Below the pieces are notes generated by a model. It ran no database searches, had not been told where the DNA came from, and saw only the letters and a list, made by a program, of their open reading frames with translations. Positions 55,404 through 64,000 of a stretch of 64,000 nucleotides of DNA are shown here, piece after piece. The stretch's first letter is position 1. Each line of letters starts with the position of its first letter. The translations under genes and the position numbers were made by a program. The stretch covers positions 1,054,001 to 1,118,000 of the forward strand of contig NZ_JAMZDX010000002.1 in assembly GCF_024172095.1 (NCBI RefSeq), read 5' to 3'. This stretch comes from Kitasatospora cinereorecta (GTDB lineage Bacteria > Actinomycetota > Actinomycetes > Streptomycetales > Streptomycetaceae).

Positions 55404-56543
55404 GTGGGGGAAATTGATGCTCGGCCCCGAGATTCCGCATCGGGGACCACGGCCGCATTGATCGAGCGCGGCCGGACGTGGCTGACCGCATACGACCGCG
55501 GCCGCGGCGAGCTCTTCGACCGGCTGCGCCAGGCCGTCGCGATGGGCGACACCGAACTGGTACGCCACCTTCTGGTCCGCGCGGACACGGACGCGGCATG
55601 GGGACGAACGGAGGACCAGCGTTCCACTGCCGAAGAGGCGGCAGAGCTCCTGCGGCAACAGGAGCGTGCGGTCTTCTCGGATCGCAAGACATCGCGGGCT
55701 GTCGTCCCTGCTGACGTGCCCGGGGCCCCAACGGCATCGAGGGCGGCCGAACCGGACGATCCGGCAGATACCGCACATCAGCGAGTCCTGGACATCCTCA
55801 GCGACCTGCGGCAGCTGGGAGAGCAGCTGCCCGCACGGCAGATTCAGCACCTGGTGGACTCACTCGCCGGGACGGTGAGGAAGGTACGGCCACGCCTCAC
55901 CCCGGCGCAGCTCGAGGAGGCGCAGTGGTGGCTCTCACGCGGCCGTCGGCTGCGCGGAGCCTTGGCCTCCGAGAGTGGCGTGGCGCCGAGGCGGGAAGCC
56001 GGTGTTCCGGCTGCCCGGCAGGACACGGACAAGCGAGCTGTCGAGCGACTGGCGGCCCGGACGGGAATCGGCAGGATGCGCGAGGACCGCGAGGTGGTCA
56101 GGGAGCAGCCTGCGGCCCGGCGTTCCGCCTCTGGTGTTCCGCAGAGGCAGAGGGCGAGGAAGGCGGTGTCGGCGAGGCCGGCCCGGTTGCCGGAGGAAGT
56201 GGTGGCGCAGATCGCCGCCGCAGTGACGGGAGCGTTGAAGAAGGCTGCGCGCGAGCGCTCCACGACCACCTGGTCGAAGCTGGGCCGCCAGCTGGGCAAC
56301 GCTCTGCCGCAGGTCCTGCACCCGGCCGACCGGGTGGAAGTCCTCGTGCGAGTGGACGCCGGCACTCCTCAGGGTGAGCCGCTGCTGTCCTCGCTGCTCG
56401 CGGCGGGCGAGACGGGTTCTCTGGCGGTCTGCCGTGATCTGGCGGGCCGGCTGGGTCGGGCGGTTCCTGCCGAGCCAGGTGAGGCCCGTGTGTTCTGGCA
56501 ATCGGAGGTCCTACGGCTGCAGCAGTTGTTCCGCTACCGCTGA
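55404..56543 (+). CDS. Hypothetical protein after the transfer operon
   Basis: A 379-residue basic, helical protein. The frame opens at 55374 but those bases lie in the terminator, so GTG 55404 is the first reasonable start; TTG 55458 is possible. Two helical parts (about 20-160 and 260-379) are joined by an Arg/Ala-rich linker. The C-terminal part (VEVLVRVDAGTPQGEPLLSS, VFWQSEVLRLQQLF) looks folded. No family recognised. Confidence 0.55.
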   Translation: MGEIDARPRDSASGTTAALIERGRTWLTAYDRGRGELFDRLRQAVAMGDTELVRHLLVRADTDAAWGRTEDQRSTAEEAAELLRQQERAVFSDRKTSRAVVPADVPGAPTASRAAEPDDPADTAHQRVLDILSDLRQLGEQLPARQIQHLVDSLAGTVRKVRPRLTPAQLEEAQWWLSRGRRLRGALASESGVAPRREAGVPAARQDTDKRAVERLAARTGIGRMREDREVVREQPAARRSASGVPQRQRARKAVSARPARLPEEVVAQIAAAVTGALKKAARERSTTTWSKLGRQLGNALPQVLHPADRVEVLVRVDAGTPQGEPLLSSLLAAGETGSLAVCRDLAGRLGRAVPAEPGEARVFWQSEVLRLQQLFRYR

Positions 56544-56679
56544 GAGGAAGTGCCACCGGCGGGTCCGTTGCGGTGGTCGTCAGGCTGGGCGATCGACAGG
56601 GTCCGGAGCTTCGTTTCGTGGCTACGGGGTGTCAAGTAGCCTACGTACCGGAGCGATGTGATCACGGGGGTGGAGTCGC

Positions 56680-57378
56680 GTGGGTGTTGTGCTGCCCGAC
56701 GAGCTGGCGTGGGTTCTCGATCTGATCGGTGTGAATTGGCCGAACGTGGACGAGGACGACTACCGGGAGATGGCGGACGCGCTGCGTTCGTTCTCGGAGG
56801 AGATGGACAGCGGGATCACCGATATGCACGGTGCGGTCCAGGACATGCTGGGCACCAATGCGGGCCTGGCGGTGGAGGCGTTCGAGGCGCACTGGGGAAA
56901 GCTCTCCGGTACACATTTGCACCAGTTGGCCGAGGGCGGGCGGCTGGTGGCCACCTGCCTGGACGGGGTGGCGATCGTCATCGAGGGCGCCAAGATCGCC
57001 GCGATCGTGCAGCTCGGCCTCATGGCGGCCGAGGTGATCGCCGCGCAGGCGGCGGCGCCGCTGACCTTCGGCCTGTCGGAGGCGGGCGCGCTGGGCGCGA
57101 CCCAGGCCACCCGGGTGATCGTGAGACGGCTACTGAAGGAGGCCGAGCAGCAGATCATCGACCAGCTGGTCTCCATTGCCACCGGACCGGTGATCCAGGC
57201 GCTCTCCGACATGGCCGGCAATCTCGTCCTGCAGCTGGGGGAGCAGGCACTGGGGATGAGTGACGGCGTCAACTGGTCGGACGTCGGCGACGCCGGCAAG
57301 CAGGGCTTCAAGGACGGGGTGGACGACAGCAAGTCGCAGCTCGGTCTCGGTGACGGCGCACGGGGGAGCGCGGCATGA
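56680..57378 (+). CDS. WXG100-like partner of the Rhs toxin
   Basis: A 232-residue protein. N-terminal 100 residues are two helices (YREMADALRSFSEEMDSGIT, AVEAFEAHWGKLSGTHLHQL) with a W-G turn like WXG100 proteins of type VII secretion. A hydrophobic central part (about 95-135) and an amphipathic end follow. GTG 56680, GGGGGTGGAG upstream; overlaps the Rhs gene start by four bases (ATGA). The pair is probably exported together, in the manner of ESX substrates; route inferred. Confidence 0.75.
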   Translation: MGVVLPDELAWVLDLIGVNWPNVDEDDYREMADALRSFSEEMDSGITDMHGAVQDMLGTNAGLAVEAFEAHWGKLSGTHLHQLAEGGRLVATCLDGVAIVIEGAKIAAIVQLGLMAAEVIAAQAAAPLTFGLSEAGALGATQATRVIVRRLLKEAEQQIIDQLVSIATGPVIQALSDMAGNLVLQLGEQALGMSDGVNWSDVGDAGKQGFKDGVDDSKSQLGLGDGARGSAA

Positions 57379-60300
57379 GTGACGGTTTCCAGCATGACCA
57401 CGACGCGACTGAGAACCTTGCCAAGCGGTTCGGCTCGTACTCCGACGACCTGGAGAACTCGCATCGCCGGCACCAGACCCGGGCGAAGGCCGCGTTCGGC
57501 CGCACCCGTGGCAAGGGTGGGCTCGCGGCGGCGGCCGAGCAGGGTGTCTCCAAGCTCCTGGACGCGATGCAGGACGGCCAGAAGGCGCTGCGCAAGCACC
57601 TGAAGGACGTCGGCCAGGGCTTGGAGCAGACGAGCCGCAACCACCGGGAGAACGACCGGCAGATCGCCGACATCATGCTCGGCAAGCACAGTGGTCGCAG
57701 CGGCCCCAAGTCGCCCGGCGGCAGCGGCGGGGGAGGCGGGTCGAATCGGCGAGGTCCGGGCCGCAAGGGCGGGTCGAAGAATCCTGGCTCGCCGCGGCTG
57801 CGCGACGGCGCGGGGGACCCGCGGAAGACCGGAGTTCAGCTGAACTCGCGGAACACCTGCGGTGACCCGGTCGATGTGGCGTCCGGTGAGATGGTGATGG
57901 GCCAGGAGGACGTGAGTCTTCCCGGTGCGCTGCCCCTGCTGCTGACGCGCACGCACCTGTCGTCGTACCGGTCGGGGCGGTGGTTCGGGCCGTCGTGGAC
58001 GTCCACGCTGGACCAGCGGCTGGAGCTGGACGACGAGGGCGTGGTCTTCGCGAGCGACGACGGCATGCTGCTGGTGTTCCCCGTCCCGCGTCCGGATGCC
58101 CCGGTGCACCCGGTGGAGGGGCCGCGGTGGGAGCTCGCCTGGGATCCGCAGGTGCTGGGTGGTCTGACAGTCTGTGACCCGTTCAGCGGGGTGACCCGGC
58201 ACTTCGTGTCACTCACGCCGGACGGCGAGGCGCCAGGTGACCTCGCGGACCAGTCCCTGCTGCCGTTGGCGGCCCTAAGCGACCGCAACGGGAACCGGAT
58301 CGACATCGCCTACTCGCCGCTGGGCGCACCCGTCGAGGTTCGGCACAGCGGCGGGTACCGGGTCGGTGTTGAAACCGCGGGGCAGCGGATCACAGGCTTC
58401 CGGCTCCTGGACCCGGCCGGCACCGACACCGAGGGGACCTCCGGAACCCAGACGCCCGGCGCCGAGCCCGCGGCGGGGACCGGGCCCGCCGCCGACACCG
58501 AGCCGCAGGCCGCAGGAAGCGCCGAGCAGAACATCCCCGGCGCGCTGGCGGCAGGCGAGGCCGCGGCCACCGAACCCCCGGCGCCCGGCGGGCGGCCAGC
58601 AGAGGCGCCCCGGCCCGAGCCTGAGGGGACACTGCTCGTCGCGTTCTCCTACGACGGCAACGGAAACCTCTCGCAGGTCGTGAACTCCTCCGGCGTGCCC
58701 CTGGAGTTCACCTACGACCACCTGACGCGGATAACGACGTGGACCGACCGCAACCGCCACCGCTACCGGTACCTGTACGACCGGGCCGGGCGCTGCGTGC
58801 AGACCCGCGGCGACGGCGGGTTCCTGGACAACGTGTTCTCCTACGACACGGACCTGCGCACCACCACGGTGACCAACGCCCTGGGGCAGCGCACGGTCTA
58901 CCAGCTCAACGAGCTCGGACAGACCGTCGCCGAGACCGACCCGCTTGGTCACGTCACCCGATCCCTCTGGGACCGGTACGACAGGTTGCTGGAGCGCACC
59001 GACCAGCTCGGCCGCACCACGACGCTGTCGTGGGACGAGGACGGGAATCTGTCCCGAATATCAAGGCCCGACGGCAGCTTCAGCCAGGCCGTCTACAACG
59101 ACCTGCACCAGCCCCTGGAAGTCGCCACCGCCGACGGCGCCGTCGAGCTGTTCACCTACGACGACCGCGGGAACTTGCTGGCCGCGACCGACCCCGCCGG
59201 GGCCGTCACCCGGTACGTGCGCGACGAGCACGGCAACGCCGACACGGTCACCGACGCCCTCGGCGCCACCACCCGGTTCACGTACAACCCGGCCGGGCTG
59301 ACCACGACGATCACCGGCCCGCTCGGCAACACCTCCACCTGCGCCTACGACGCGTTCGGACTGCCCGCCCGGATCACCGACCCGCTCGGCACCACCACAC
59401 TGCTCGGCTGGACCGTCGAAGGCCGGCCCGCGTGGCGCACCGACGCGGCCGGCAACACCGAACGGTGGGCGTACGACGGTGAAGGCAACTGCATCCGGCA
59501 CACCGACCCGGGCGGCGGCACCTCGACATTCGAGTACACCTACTTCGACCTGCTCGCCGCGCGCACCGACCCCGACGGCGCCCGCTACCGCTTCGACTAC
59601 GACCCGGAGCTGAAGCTCACCCAGATCACCAACCCGCACGGCCTCACCTGGACCTACCAGCACGACATCGCAGGGCGACTCGTCGCGGAGCGGGACTTCA
59701 ACGGCCGCACCCTCACCTACACCCTTGACGCGGCAGGGCAGCTCGCCGAACTCACCAACGGCGCCAGCCAGCACACCGCTTTCACCCGCGACCCGCTGGG
59801 CCGTACCGTTGCCCGGCACGCCGACGGCCTCACCACCACCTTCCGCTACGACGCGGGCGGCCACCTCGTCGAAGCCGCAGGCGCCGACGCCACCGTCGCC
59901 TTCACCTACGACGCCGCCGGGCGGGTCCTCACCGAAACCTGCAACGGCGCGAGCGTCCACCGGGCCTACGACGCGCTGGGGCGCACCGTCGCTCGGCGCA
60001 CGCCCAGCGGCGCCGAGAGCCGCTGGACCTACGACGCGGCCGGCCGGCCCCGGCAGTTGCACACTGGCAGCGGGCACAGCCTCGCCTTCACCCACGACCT
60101 GGCCGGCCGGGAGACCGGCCGGCAGTTCGGCATCGCGGCCCTGGCTCACACCTTCGACCAGGCCGGGCGCCTGACCGCGCAGCACCTGACCACCGCACCC
60201 GGCACCGCACCCGGCACCGGCGGATGGTCCCGGGCCTGGGCCTACTCGCCGACCGGGTACGTCACCGCCATGAGCGGCCCCGACGACGAGGTGCGCCACC

Positions 60301-61658
60301 AGGACCTCGATGCCGCCGGCCGCGTCACCGCCGTCACCGGCGCCAACTGGACCGAGCGCTACACCTACGACGAAGCCGGCAACCTCACCGGCGCCGACTG
60401 GCCCACCCACGCCGACAACGACGCCGACAGCAAGGCCGCGGTCCTCGGCCGGCGCACCCACACCGGCATGCAGCTGGCCACCGCCGGCCGCACCACCTAC
60501 GAGTACGACCAGCAGGGCCGCCTCGTCCGCCAGCGCCGGAAACTGCTCTCCGGCGGCCACCGCGAATGGCACTACACCTGGGACACGGCCGACCGCCTCA
60601 CCCACCTGACTACCCCCGACGGCACCCGCTGGCGCTACCTCTACGACCCGTTCGGCAGGCGCATCGCCAAGCATCGCCTGGCCCCGGACCAGCACACCGT
60701 CCTCGAGGAGACCCGGTTCGTCTGGGACGGCACCGCCCTCGCCGAACAGACCCGCACCGACCCCGCCACCGGCACCGCGCACACCTCCACCTGGGACTGG
60801 GAACCCGACGGCGAGCGCCCCCTCGCCCAGCGCGACCGCACCCACTATCTGCGCGACGCCCCCCAGGACGAGATCGACGAGCGGTTCTACGCCATCGTCA
60901 GCGACCTCGTCGGCGCACCGACCGAACTCGTAGACGAGCACGGCAGCGTCGCCTGGCACCTGCGCACCACCCTGTGGGGAGCACCCGGGCAGCCCGCAGC
61001 CGCGCCGGGCGGTCCCGACTGCCCGCTGCGGTTCCCCGGTCAGCAGGCGGACGCCGAATCCGGCCTGCACTACAACCTGTTCCGCTACTACGACCCGCAG
61101 ACCGCCCGCTACCTCAGCCCCGATCCGCTCGGACTGCGGCCGGCCCTGAACCCGCAGACCTACGTCCACAACCCGCAGACCTGGGCCGACCCGTTCGGCC
61201 TCGCTCCCTGCCCCACGCACCTGGGCGAGATGGCGAAGGAGATCGCCGGGCTGCTGCCCAAGCGCAGTCAGGAGTACCAGACCGTGGCGGTCATCGAGGC
61301 GATGACCCCGAAGGGCCCGAAGCTCTTCGCCGCCGGCACCAGCTCCAGCCCCCTGACCCCGGCTCAGCAGGCCCACGCGAAGAAGCTCGGACTGATCCCG
61401 CTGCCGGCCAGCGAGTACTCACCCAAGACCGACGACTTCGCCGGCCACGCCGAGCAGAACCTGCTGGCGTTCCTCGCCCGCCGCCACCAGACGGACTCCG
61501 CCTGGCGTCCGCTCCAGGGCGGCGCCTCGCGCAGCGTGTGCACCGACCATTGCGCGCCCCTCATCCGGGGCAGCGGAGGGCGCATGGTCGGCGACGGCGA
61601 GTGGTACTTCCCCCGCGAACGCGGAACCCACCGCCGTCTGTTCACCTGGCTCCCCTGA
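57375..61658 (+). CDS. Rhs/YD-repeat polymorphic toxin with C-terminal deaminase-like domain
   Basis: A 1427-residue protein. Helical N-terminus (1-100, ATENLAKRFGSYSDDLENSH), glycine-rich linker, DUF6531-type opening (PVDVASGEMVMGQEDVSLPG), then about 20 YD repeats (FTYDxxGRV types) forming the Rhs shell, with the conserved core end FPGQQADAESGLHYNLFRYY, DPLGL, PFGLAPC. After about residue 1273 comes a 150-residue toxin tip with HAE (His1358, Glu1360) and CTDHC (Cys1389, Cys1393), the zinc-site pattern of the cytidine-deaminase fold. Target nucleic acid or nucleotide is unknown. A hairpin follows directly. Confidence 0.88.
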   Translation: MSDGFQHDHDATENLAKRFGSYSDDLENSHRRHQTRAKAAFGRTRGKGGLAAAAEQGVSKLLDAMQDGQKALRKHLKDVGQGLEQTSRNHRENDRQIADIMLGKHSGRSGPKSPGGSGGGGGSNRRGPGRKGGSKNPGSPRLRDGAGDPRKTGVQLNSRNTCGDPVDVASGEMVMGQEDVSLPGALPLLLTRTHLSSYRSGRWFGPSWTSTLDQRLELDDEGVVFASDDGMLLVFPVPRPDAPVHPVEGPRWELAWDPQVLGGLTVCDPFSGVTRHFVSLTPDGEAPGDLADQSLLPLAALSDRNGNRIDIAYSPLGAPVEVRHSGGYRVGVETAGQRITGFRLLDPAGTDTEGTSGTQTPGAEPAAGTGPAADTEPQAAGSAEQNIPGALAAGEAAATEPPAPGGRPAEAPRPEPEGTLLVAFSYDGNGNLSQVVNSSGVPLEFTYDHLTRITTWTDRNRHRYRYLYDRAGRCVQTRGDGGFLDNVFSYDTDLRTTTVTNALGQRTVYQLNELGQTVAETDPLGHVTRSLWDRYDRLLERTDQLGRTTTLSWDEDGNLSRISRPDGSFSQAVYNDLHQPLEVATADGAVELFTYDDRGNLLAATDPAGAVTRYVRDEHGNADTVTDALGATTRFTYNPAGLTTTITGPLGNTSTCAYDAFGLPARITDPLGTTTLLGWTVEGRPAWRTDAAGNTERWAYDGEGNCIRHTDPGGGTSTFEYTYFDLLAARTDPDGARYRFDYDPELKLTQITNPHGLTWTYQHDIAGRLVAERDFNGRTLTYTLDAAGQLAELTNGASQHTAFTRDPLGRTVARHADGLTTTFRYDAGGHLVEAAGADATVAFTYDAAGRVLTETCNGASVHRAYDALGRTVARRTPSGAESRWTYDAAGRPRQLHTGSGHSLAFTHDLAGRETGRQFGIAALAHTFDQAGRLTAQHLTTAPGTAPGTGGWSRAWAYSPTGYVTAMSGPDDEVRHQDLDAAGRVTAVTGANWTERYTYDEAGNLTGADWPTHADNDADSKAAVLGRRTHTGMQLATAGRTTYEYDQQGRLVRQRRKLLSGGHREWHYTWDTADRLTHLTTPDGTRWRYLYDPFGRRIAKHRLAPDQHTVLEETRFVWDGTALAEQTRTDPATGTAHTSTWDWEPDGERPLAQRDRTHYLRDAPQDEIDERFYAIVSDLVGAPTELVDEHGSVAWHLRTTLWGAPGQPAAAPGGPDCPLRFPGQQADAESGLHYNLFRYYDPQTARYLSPDPLGLRPALNPQTYVHNPQTWADPFGLAPCPTHLGEMAKEIAGLLPKRSQEYQTVAVIEAMTPKGPKLFAAGTSSSPLTPAQQAHAKKLGLIPLPASEYSPKTDDFAGHAEQNLLAFLARRHQTDSAWRPLQGGASRSVCTDHCAPLIRGSGGRMVGDGEWYFPRERGTHRRLFTWLP

Positions 61659-61660
61659 CC

Positions 61661-61702
61661 CGGTGTGTGCCGCAGCCGCACTCCTCCGGCTGCGGCACAC
61701 CG
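61661..61702 (+). terminator. Hairpin terminator after the toxin gene
   Basis: CGGTGTGTGCCGCAGCCG (61661-61678) and CGGCTGCGGCACACCG (61687-61702) with an eight-base loop, two bases after the stop. It isolates the downstream candidate immunity gene, which has GATACT (61707-61712) as a possible -10. Confidence 0.75.
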
Positions 61703-61756
61703 GTGAGATACTGAGTGCCGAACCGTCACACGCCAACGACAAGGAGATGTGGACCG

Positions 61757-62782
61757 GTGACCACCCCCGCACACCTGACCGCCAGCGCCACCGTCCCCGG
61801 CACGGAGGAGGCCCTCGGCTGGCCCGACGGATGGCAGCCCCGAGCGGGGGCGGCGTGGATCGTCACCCGCGACGGCGAAGGCATCCTCGCGCACCGGATC
61901 CACGACCGGGCCGACGGGGTCTGCGACGACGGCATCGCCTTCCCCGCGCCGTTCGCCGAGCACGGCTATGCCAGCCCGAACGCCGACGCGACAGTCCTGT
62001 TCGTCTCCGGCGAGGCGGCGCTGGCGGCCGTCGACACCGCCGGCCGGCGGCTGTGGACCGTGGAACACGACGCGTGGAGCCGCGGCGGGTCCGGTGACGG
62101 AGCGTGCGCTGCGAGCCCCGACGGGCGGTACGTGCTGGCCACCACCCCGGGTCCGGTGAACGCGGACGGCTCCTACGACGGCGACCTGTGCATCTGCGTC
62201 GACGCGGCGAGCGGAGAAGTCCTCGACCGCGTCGCCCTCACCGCGGCGTCGGCGACCTACACCTTCCACGGCCGGCCCACGGCTGGCGGAGCGCTGCTGC
62301 TGTCTGCCGGCCAGGGACAGGAGGAGGCCCTCTCCTACACCGTCGCCTGCACCGACGGGAAACTCGACATCACCCCCGCCGCCCGCCCAGACGAGCTCCT
62401 CGCCGGAACCAACCCCGCCGGCGACCGCCTGATCACCCTCGACCGGGCCGGCACCCGCCTCGAACTCCACGCCCTTACCGACGACGGAACCTGGCAGGCC
62501 ACCGCAGCGATCGCCCTCACCGACCTCCCCGCCGCAGCCGGCGACGACCGCTTCGTCAACCGCCCCGGATTCGTCTCCGACACCGCCGTCATCGCCGCGA
62601 TCGCCGAGCACGACTTCGCGGAGACCTCCCGCCACTTCCTCCTGGACGCGCAGTCCCTCACCCCCGTCGCCGAAATCGCCTACCCGGCCGCTCCCGGCCC
62701 CGACCCGCTCGCCCTCGGCGACGGAACCTGGCTGACCGCGACCGGAGACCATGTCAGCCGCCAGAGCGCCGACCACGAGTAG
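61757..62782 (+). CDS. Beta-propeller-like protein, candidate immunity to the Rhs toxin
   Basis: A 341-residue cytosolic protein without signal peptide or membrane helix. GTG 61757, AAGGAG upstream. Repeated four-strand units (AALAAVDTAGRRLWTVEHDA, ICVDAASGEVLDRVALTAAS, FLLDAQSLTPVAEIAYPA) indicate a WD40/PQQ-type propeller. Genes immediately 3' of polymorphic toxins normally encode the immunity protein, so this is the best candidate although the fold is unusual for that job. Separate promoter-like sequence would keep it expressed when the toxin is silent. Confidence 0.65.
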   Translation: MTTPAHLTASATVPGTEEALGWPDGWQPRAGAAWIVTRDGEGILAHRIHDRADGVCDDGIAFPAPFAEHGYASPNADATVLFVSGEAALAAVDTAGRRLWTVEHDAWSRGGSGDGACAASPDGRYVLATTPGPVNADGSYDGDLCICVDAASGEVLDRVALTAASATYTFHGRPTAGGALLLSAGQGQEEALSYTVACTDGKLDITPAARPDELLAGTNPAGDRLITLDRAGTRLELHALTDDGTWQATAAIALTDLPAAAGDDRFVNRPGFVSDTAVIAAIAEHDFAETSRHFLLDAQSLTPVAEIAYPAAPGPDPLALGDGTWLTATGDHVSRQSADHE

Positions 62783-63022
62783 AGGACCGTGCTTTCAGCG
62801 CGCTTCGACCGCTCCCCAGCAACGGCGAAGCGGCCGTAGCCCACGTCGAGGCTCTGCCGCACGGGACACCCGCGGACTGCCGCCCAGTGGGCGGCTGAGA
62901 ACGCCTCCCACGATCGGTGCCGATGGGCATCTGCAGCTCCGTACGCCCGCGTCCGCGTCCACGACCTTCACGACTGCGCTAGCCTCGAACCACCATCACC
63001 GGCAAGTGTTTTGGAGGCTACG

Positions 63023-63235
63023 ATGCGGATGGTGTTCGACCCCAGCGAAGCCGACGCGCTGCGCGCCACAGCCCGGGACGCCGCACTGGAAGACCCCACT
63101 CTCGCCTACGTCCTCCTCGACCTGGCGGACCGCGGCATCGACCTGAACGCCTCCCGCACCTGGGACGACATCAAGGCCGAGCGTGGAATCACCCAGGCAG
63201 CCGCCCCCGCCAGCGAGGAGCAGCGCGTTGCCTGA
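63023..63235 (+). CDS. Antitoxin-like protein of a RelBE-type pair
   Basis: A 70-residue protein. ATG 63023 follows TTGGAGG. The sequence (VFDPSEADALRATARDAALE, WDDIKAERGI) fits small acidic antitoxins, with the C-terminal WDDIK helix typical of toxin-wrapping tails. The toxin-like gene overlaps its end by eight bases. Confidence 0.6.
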   Translation: MRMVFDPSEADALRATARDAALEDPTLAYVLLDLADRGIDLNASRTWDDIKAERGITQAAAPASEEQRVA

Positions 63236-63485
63236 CCGCCCGCTGCGCCGCGCGGTCATCACCTTCCACGAGGTCGCCGAGCGGCAGATGTCCGAGATGG
63301 ACGACGCCGCCCTGGAGCGGCTCAGTCCGCACCTGGACATCATTGCGCTGAACCCGAAGACCGCGGGTGTCCAGATGCGCCCGGACAGCCCAGTCCTCGA
63401 GTATGCGAAGGACGGCGTACGGGTGGCGTACGTTTCCACGGTGCTCGGCACGATCGTGCTCGTTGCCTATGTCGAGGTCGGCTGA
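63228..63485 (+). CDS. RelE/ParE-like toxin
   Basis: An 85-residue protein from TTG 63228, with GAGGAG seven bases upstream inside the antitoxin gene. The pattern (RRAVITFHEVAERQMSEMDD, LSPHLDIIALNPKTAGVQM, GVRVAYVSTVLGTIVLVAYV) resembles the compact RelE/ParE fold, with the last strand pair. The catalytic residues of RelE cannot be assigned confidently. Confidence 0.6.
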   Translation: MPDRPLRRAVITFHEVAERQMSEMDDAALERLSPHLDIIALNPKTAGVQMRPDSPVLEYAKDGVRVAYVSTVLGTIVLVAYVEVG

Positions 63486-63766
63486 GTCCGTCTGTCGCAG
63501 CAGCCGATCGTTCGCGCCCGTGACGGTTTGATGTGATGCAGGCCTGTCACGCGCAGGGACTGGCGTGGCGCCGGGACAAGGGGCCGTGAACGAGCGACTG
63601 TCGGCCACGGCGGACCTTCGAGCTGATTGCCCTTGCACGTCACCGATGCCGCCACATGAGGCGAGGCTCTGAGCTCTCCATGCGGCCGGTCTCCCGCTCC
63701 CAGCCCTTCGCCTCCACCGGCCGTCGCTCTGGGCGATTTGCGGCGCCCGCCGGTCGGGGCCTCGGT
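63486..63766. other. Intergenic stretch without supported features
   Basis: About 280 bp between convergent genes; no clear hairpin, promoter or gene was found. Confidence 0.5.
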
Positions 63767-64000
63767 TCAGTTGGAGCTGCGGGTCGGGGGCGCCTCCTCG
63801 ATGAGGTGGGCGTAGATGACGGTGTTGTCCTGGTATCCGCCGTGGGCGCGGTCGTAGGGCCAGGCGCAGGTGATGAGGCGCAGCTCGGGGCGGCCGGTGG
63901 TCTGGTAGACGCGGTCGGTGGGGAACGCGGTTTTGGGGTAGTTCTGGATGTCGTCGACGAGGAAGCGGGCGGTGCTGCCGTCGCTGCGTTCGATGGTGGT
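63767..64000 (-). CDS. Sortase, C-terminal part; 5' end beyond window
   Basis: The last 77 residues of a sortase of the actinobacterial class E/F type: FLVDDIQNYPKTAFPTDRVY, then LRLITCAWPYD with the catalytic Cys in LITC, then GGYQDNTVIYAHL. In this family an Arg is expected about twelve residues after the Cys (GxYRDN), but here the position reads Gln. Either another residue serves or the enzyme is weak. The catalytic His would lie off the window. Confidence 0.8.
   Translation of the reverse strand, partial: TTIERSDGSTARFLVDDIQNYPKTAFPTDRVYQTTGRPELRLITCAWPYDRAHGGYQDNTVIYAHLIEEAPPTRSSN

Overview
The window is very high in G+C, with GTG/TTG starts, GTGA/ATGA gene overlaps, leaderless-type starts and near-uniform G/C at third codon positions. 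Together with the families present (DUF2637/SpdB-type and FtsK-type conjugation proteins, XRE-TPR regulators, anti-sigma-like ATPases) this points to a streptomycete (Streptomyces or Kitasatospora type). Whether it is chromosome or a large plasmid cannot be decided from the sequence.

Region 1 (1-31.4 kb) is a potassium island. It holds one complete kdp system (mini-protein, kdpF, kdpA, kdpB, kdpC, then kdpD-kdpE), a second kdpD-kdpE pair, a third kdpD cut by the window edge, a third KdpE-like regulator with no kinase beside it, a second kdpB without kdpA or kdpC, an orphan kdpF, two KimA-like potassium permeases, a CPA1 antiporter, a stand-alone KdpD-type DUF4118 membrane domain, a second shorter DUF4118-like protein, and several membrane or small proteins of unknown role. 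The main discovery is a shared control element. Ten promoters carry four direct half-sites (consensus GTCARG) whose starts are spaced exactly 11, 21 and 11 bp. A conserved hexamer (TTGGCT or TAGCGT/TAGTGT type) begins 33-34 bp after the start of the fourth half-site in at least seven of them. Three further loci carry partial copies. I saw none in the right half of the window. It looks like the binding site of an OmpR-family regulator, most simply the KdpE paralogues, tying all these units into one regulon.

Region 2 (31.5-about 55.3 kb) looks like an integrated or plasmid-borne conjugative element. It begins at a junction where a frameshifted 5' fragment of yet another kdpD abuts a MobF-type relaxase that lacks its helicase half. 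It then carries a GntR regulator with twin operators, regulatory and phosphatase genes, a PIN-type toxin-antitoxin pair, an XRE-TPR regulator, a replication-initiator-like HTH protein with an iteron-like array inside its gene, and a plus-strand operon of small proteins ending in a DUF2637 (SpdB-like) protein, a large disordered protein, a coiled-coil protein and a TraB/FtsK DNA translocase. Several DNA-level signals lie in or before these genes: a hairpin/direct-repeat cluster upstream of the relaxase (oriT candidate), twin hairpins with identical loops, about 35 copies of CCGAAGC inside the DUF2637 gene, and a G-quadruplex motif facing a complementary C-rich arm. No integrase is visible.

Region 3 (55.4-64 kb) is a polymorphic-toxin region. 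It has a WXG100-like partner, a 1427-residue Rhs/YD-repeat protein with a C-terminal deaminase-like toxin, a beta-propeller-like candidate immunity protein behind its own promoter-like sequence, a RelBE-like pair and, at the right edge, the C-terminal part of a sortase.
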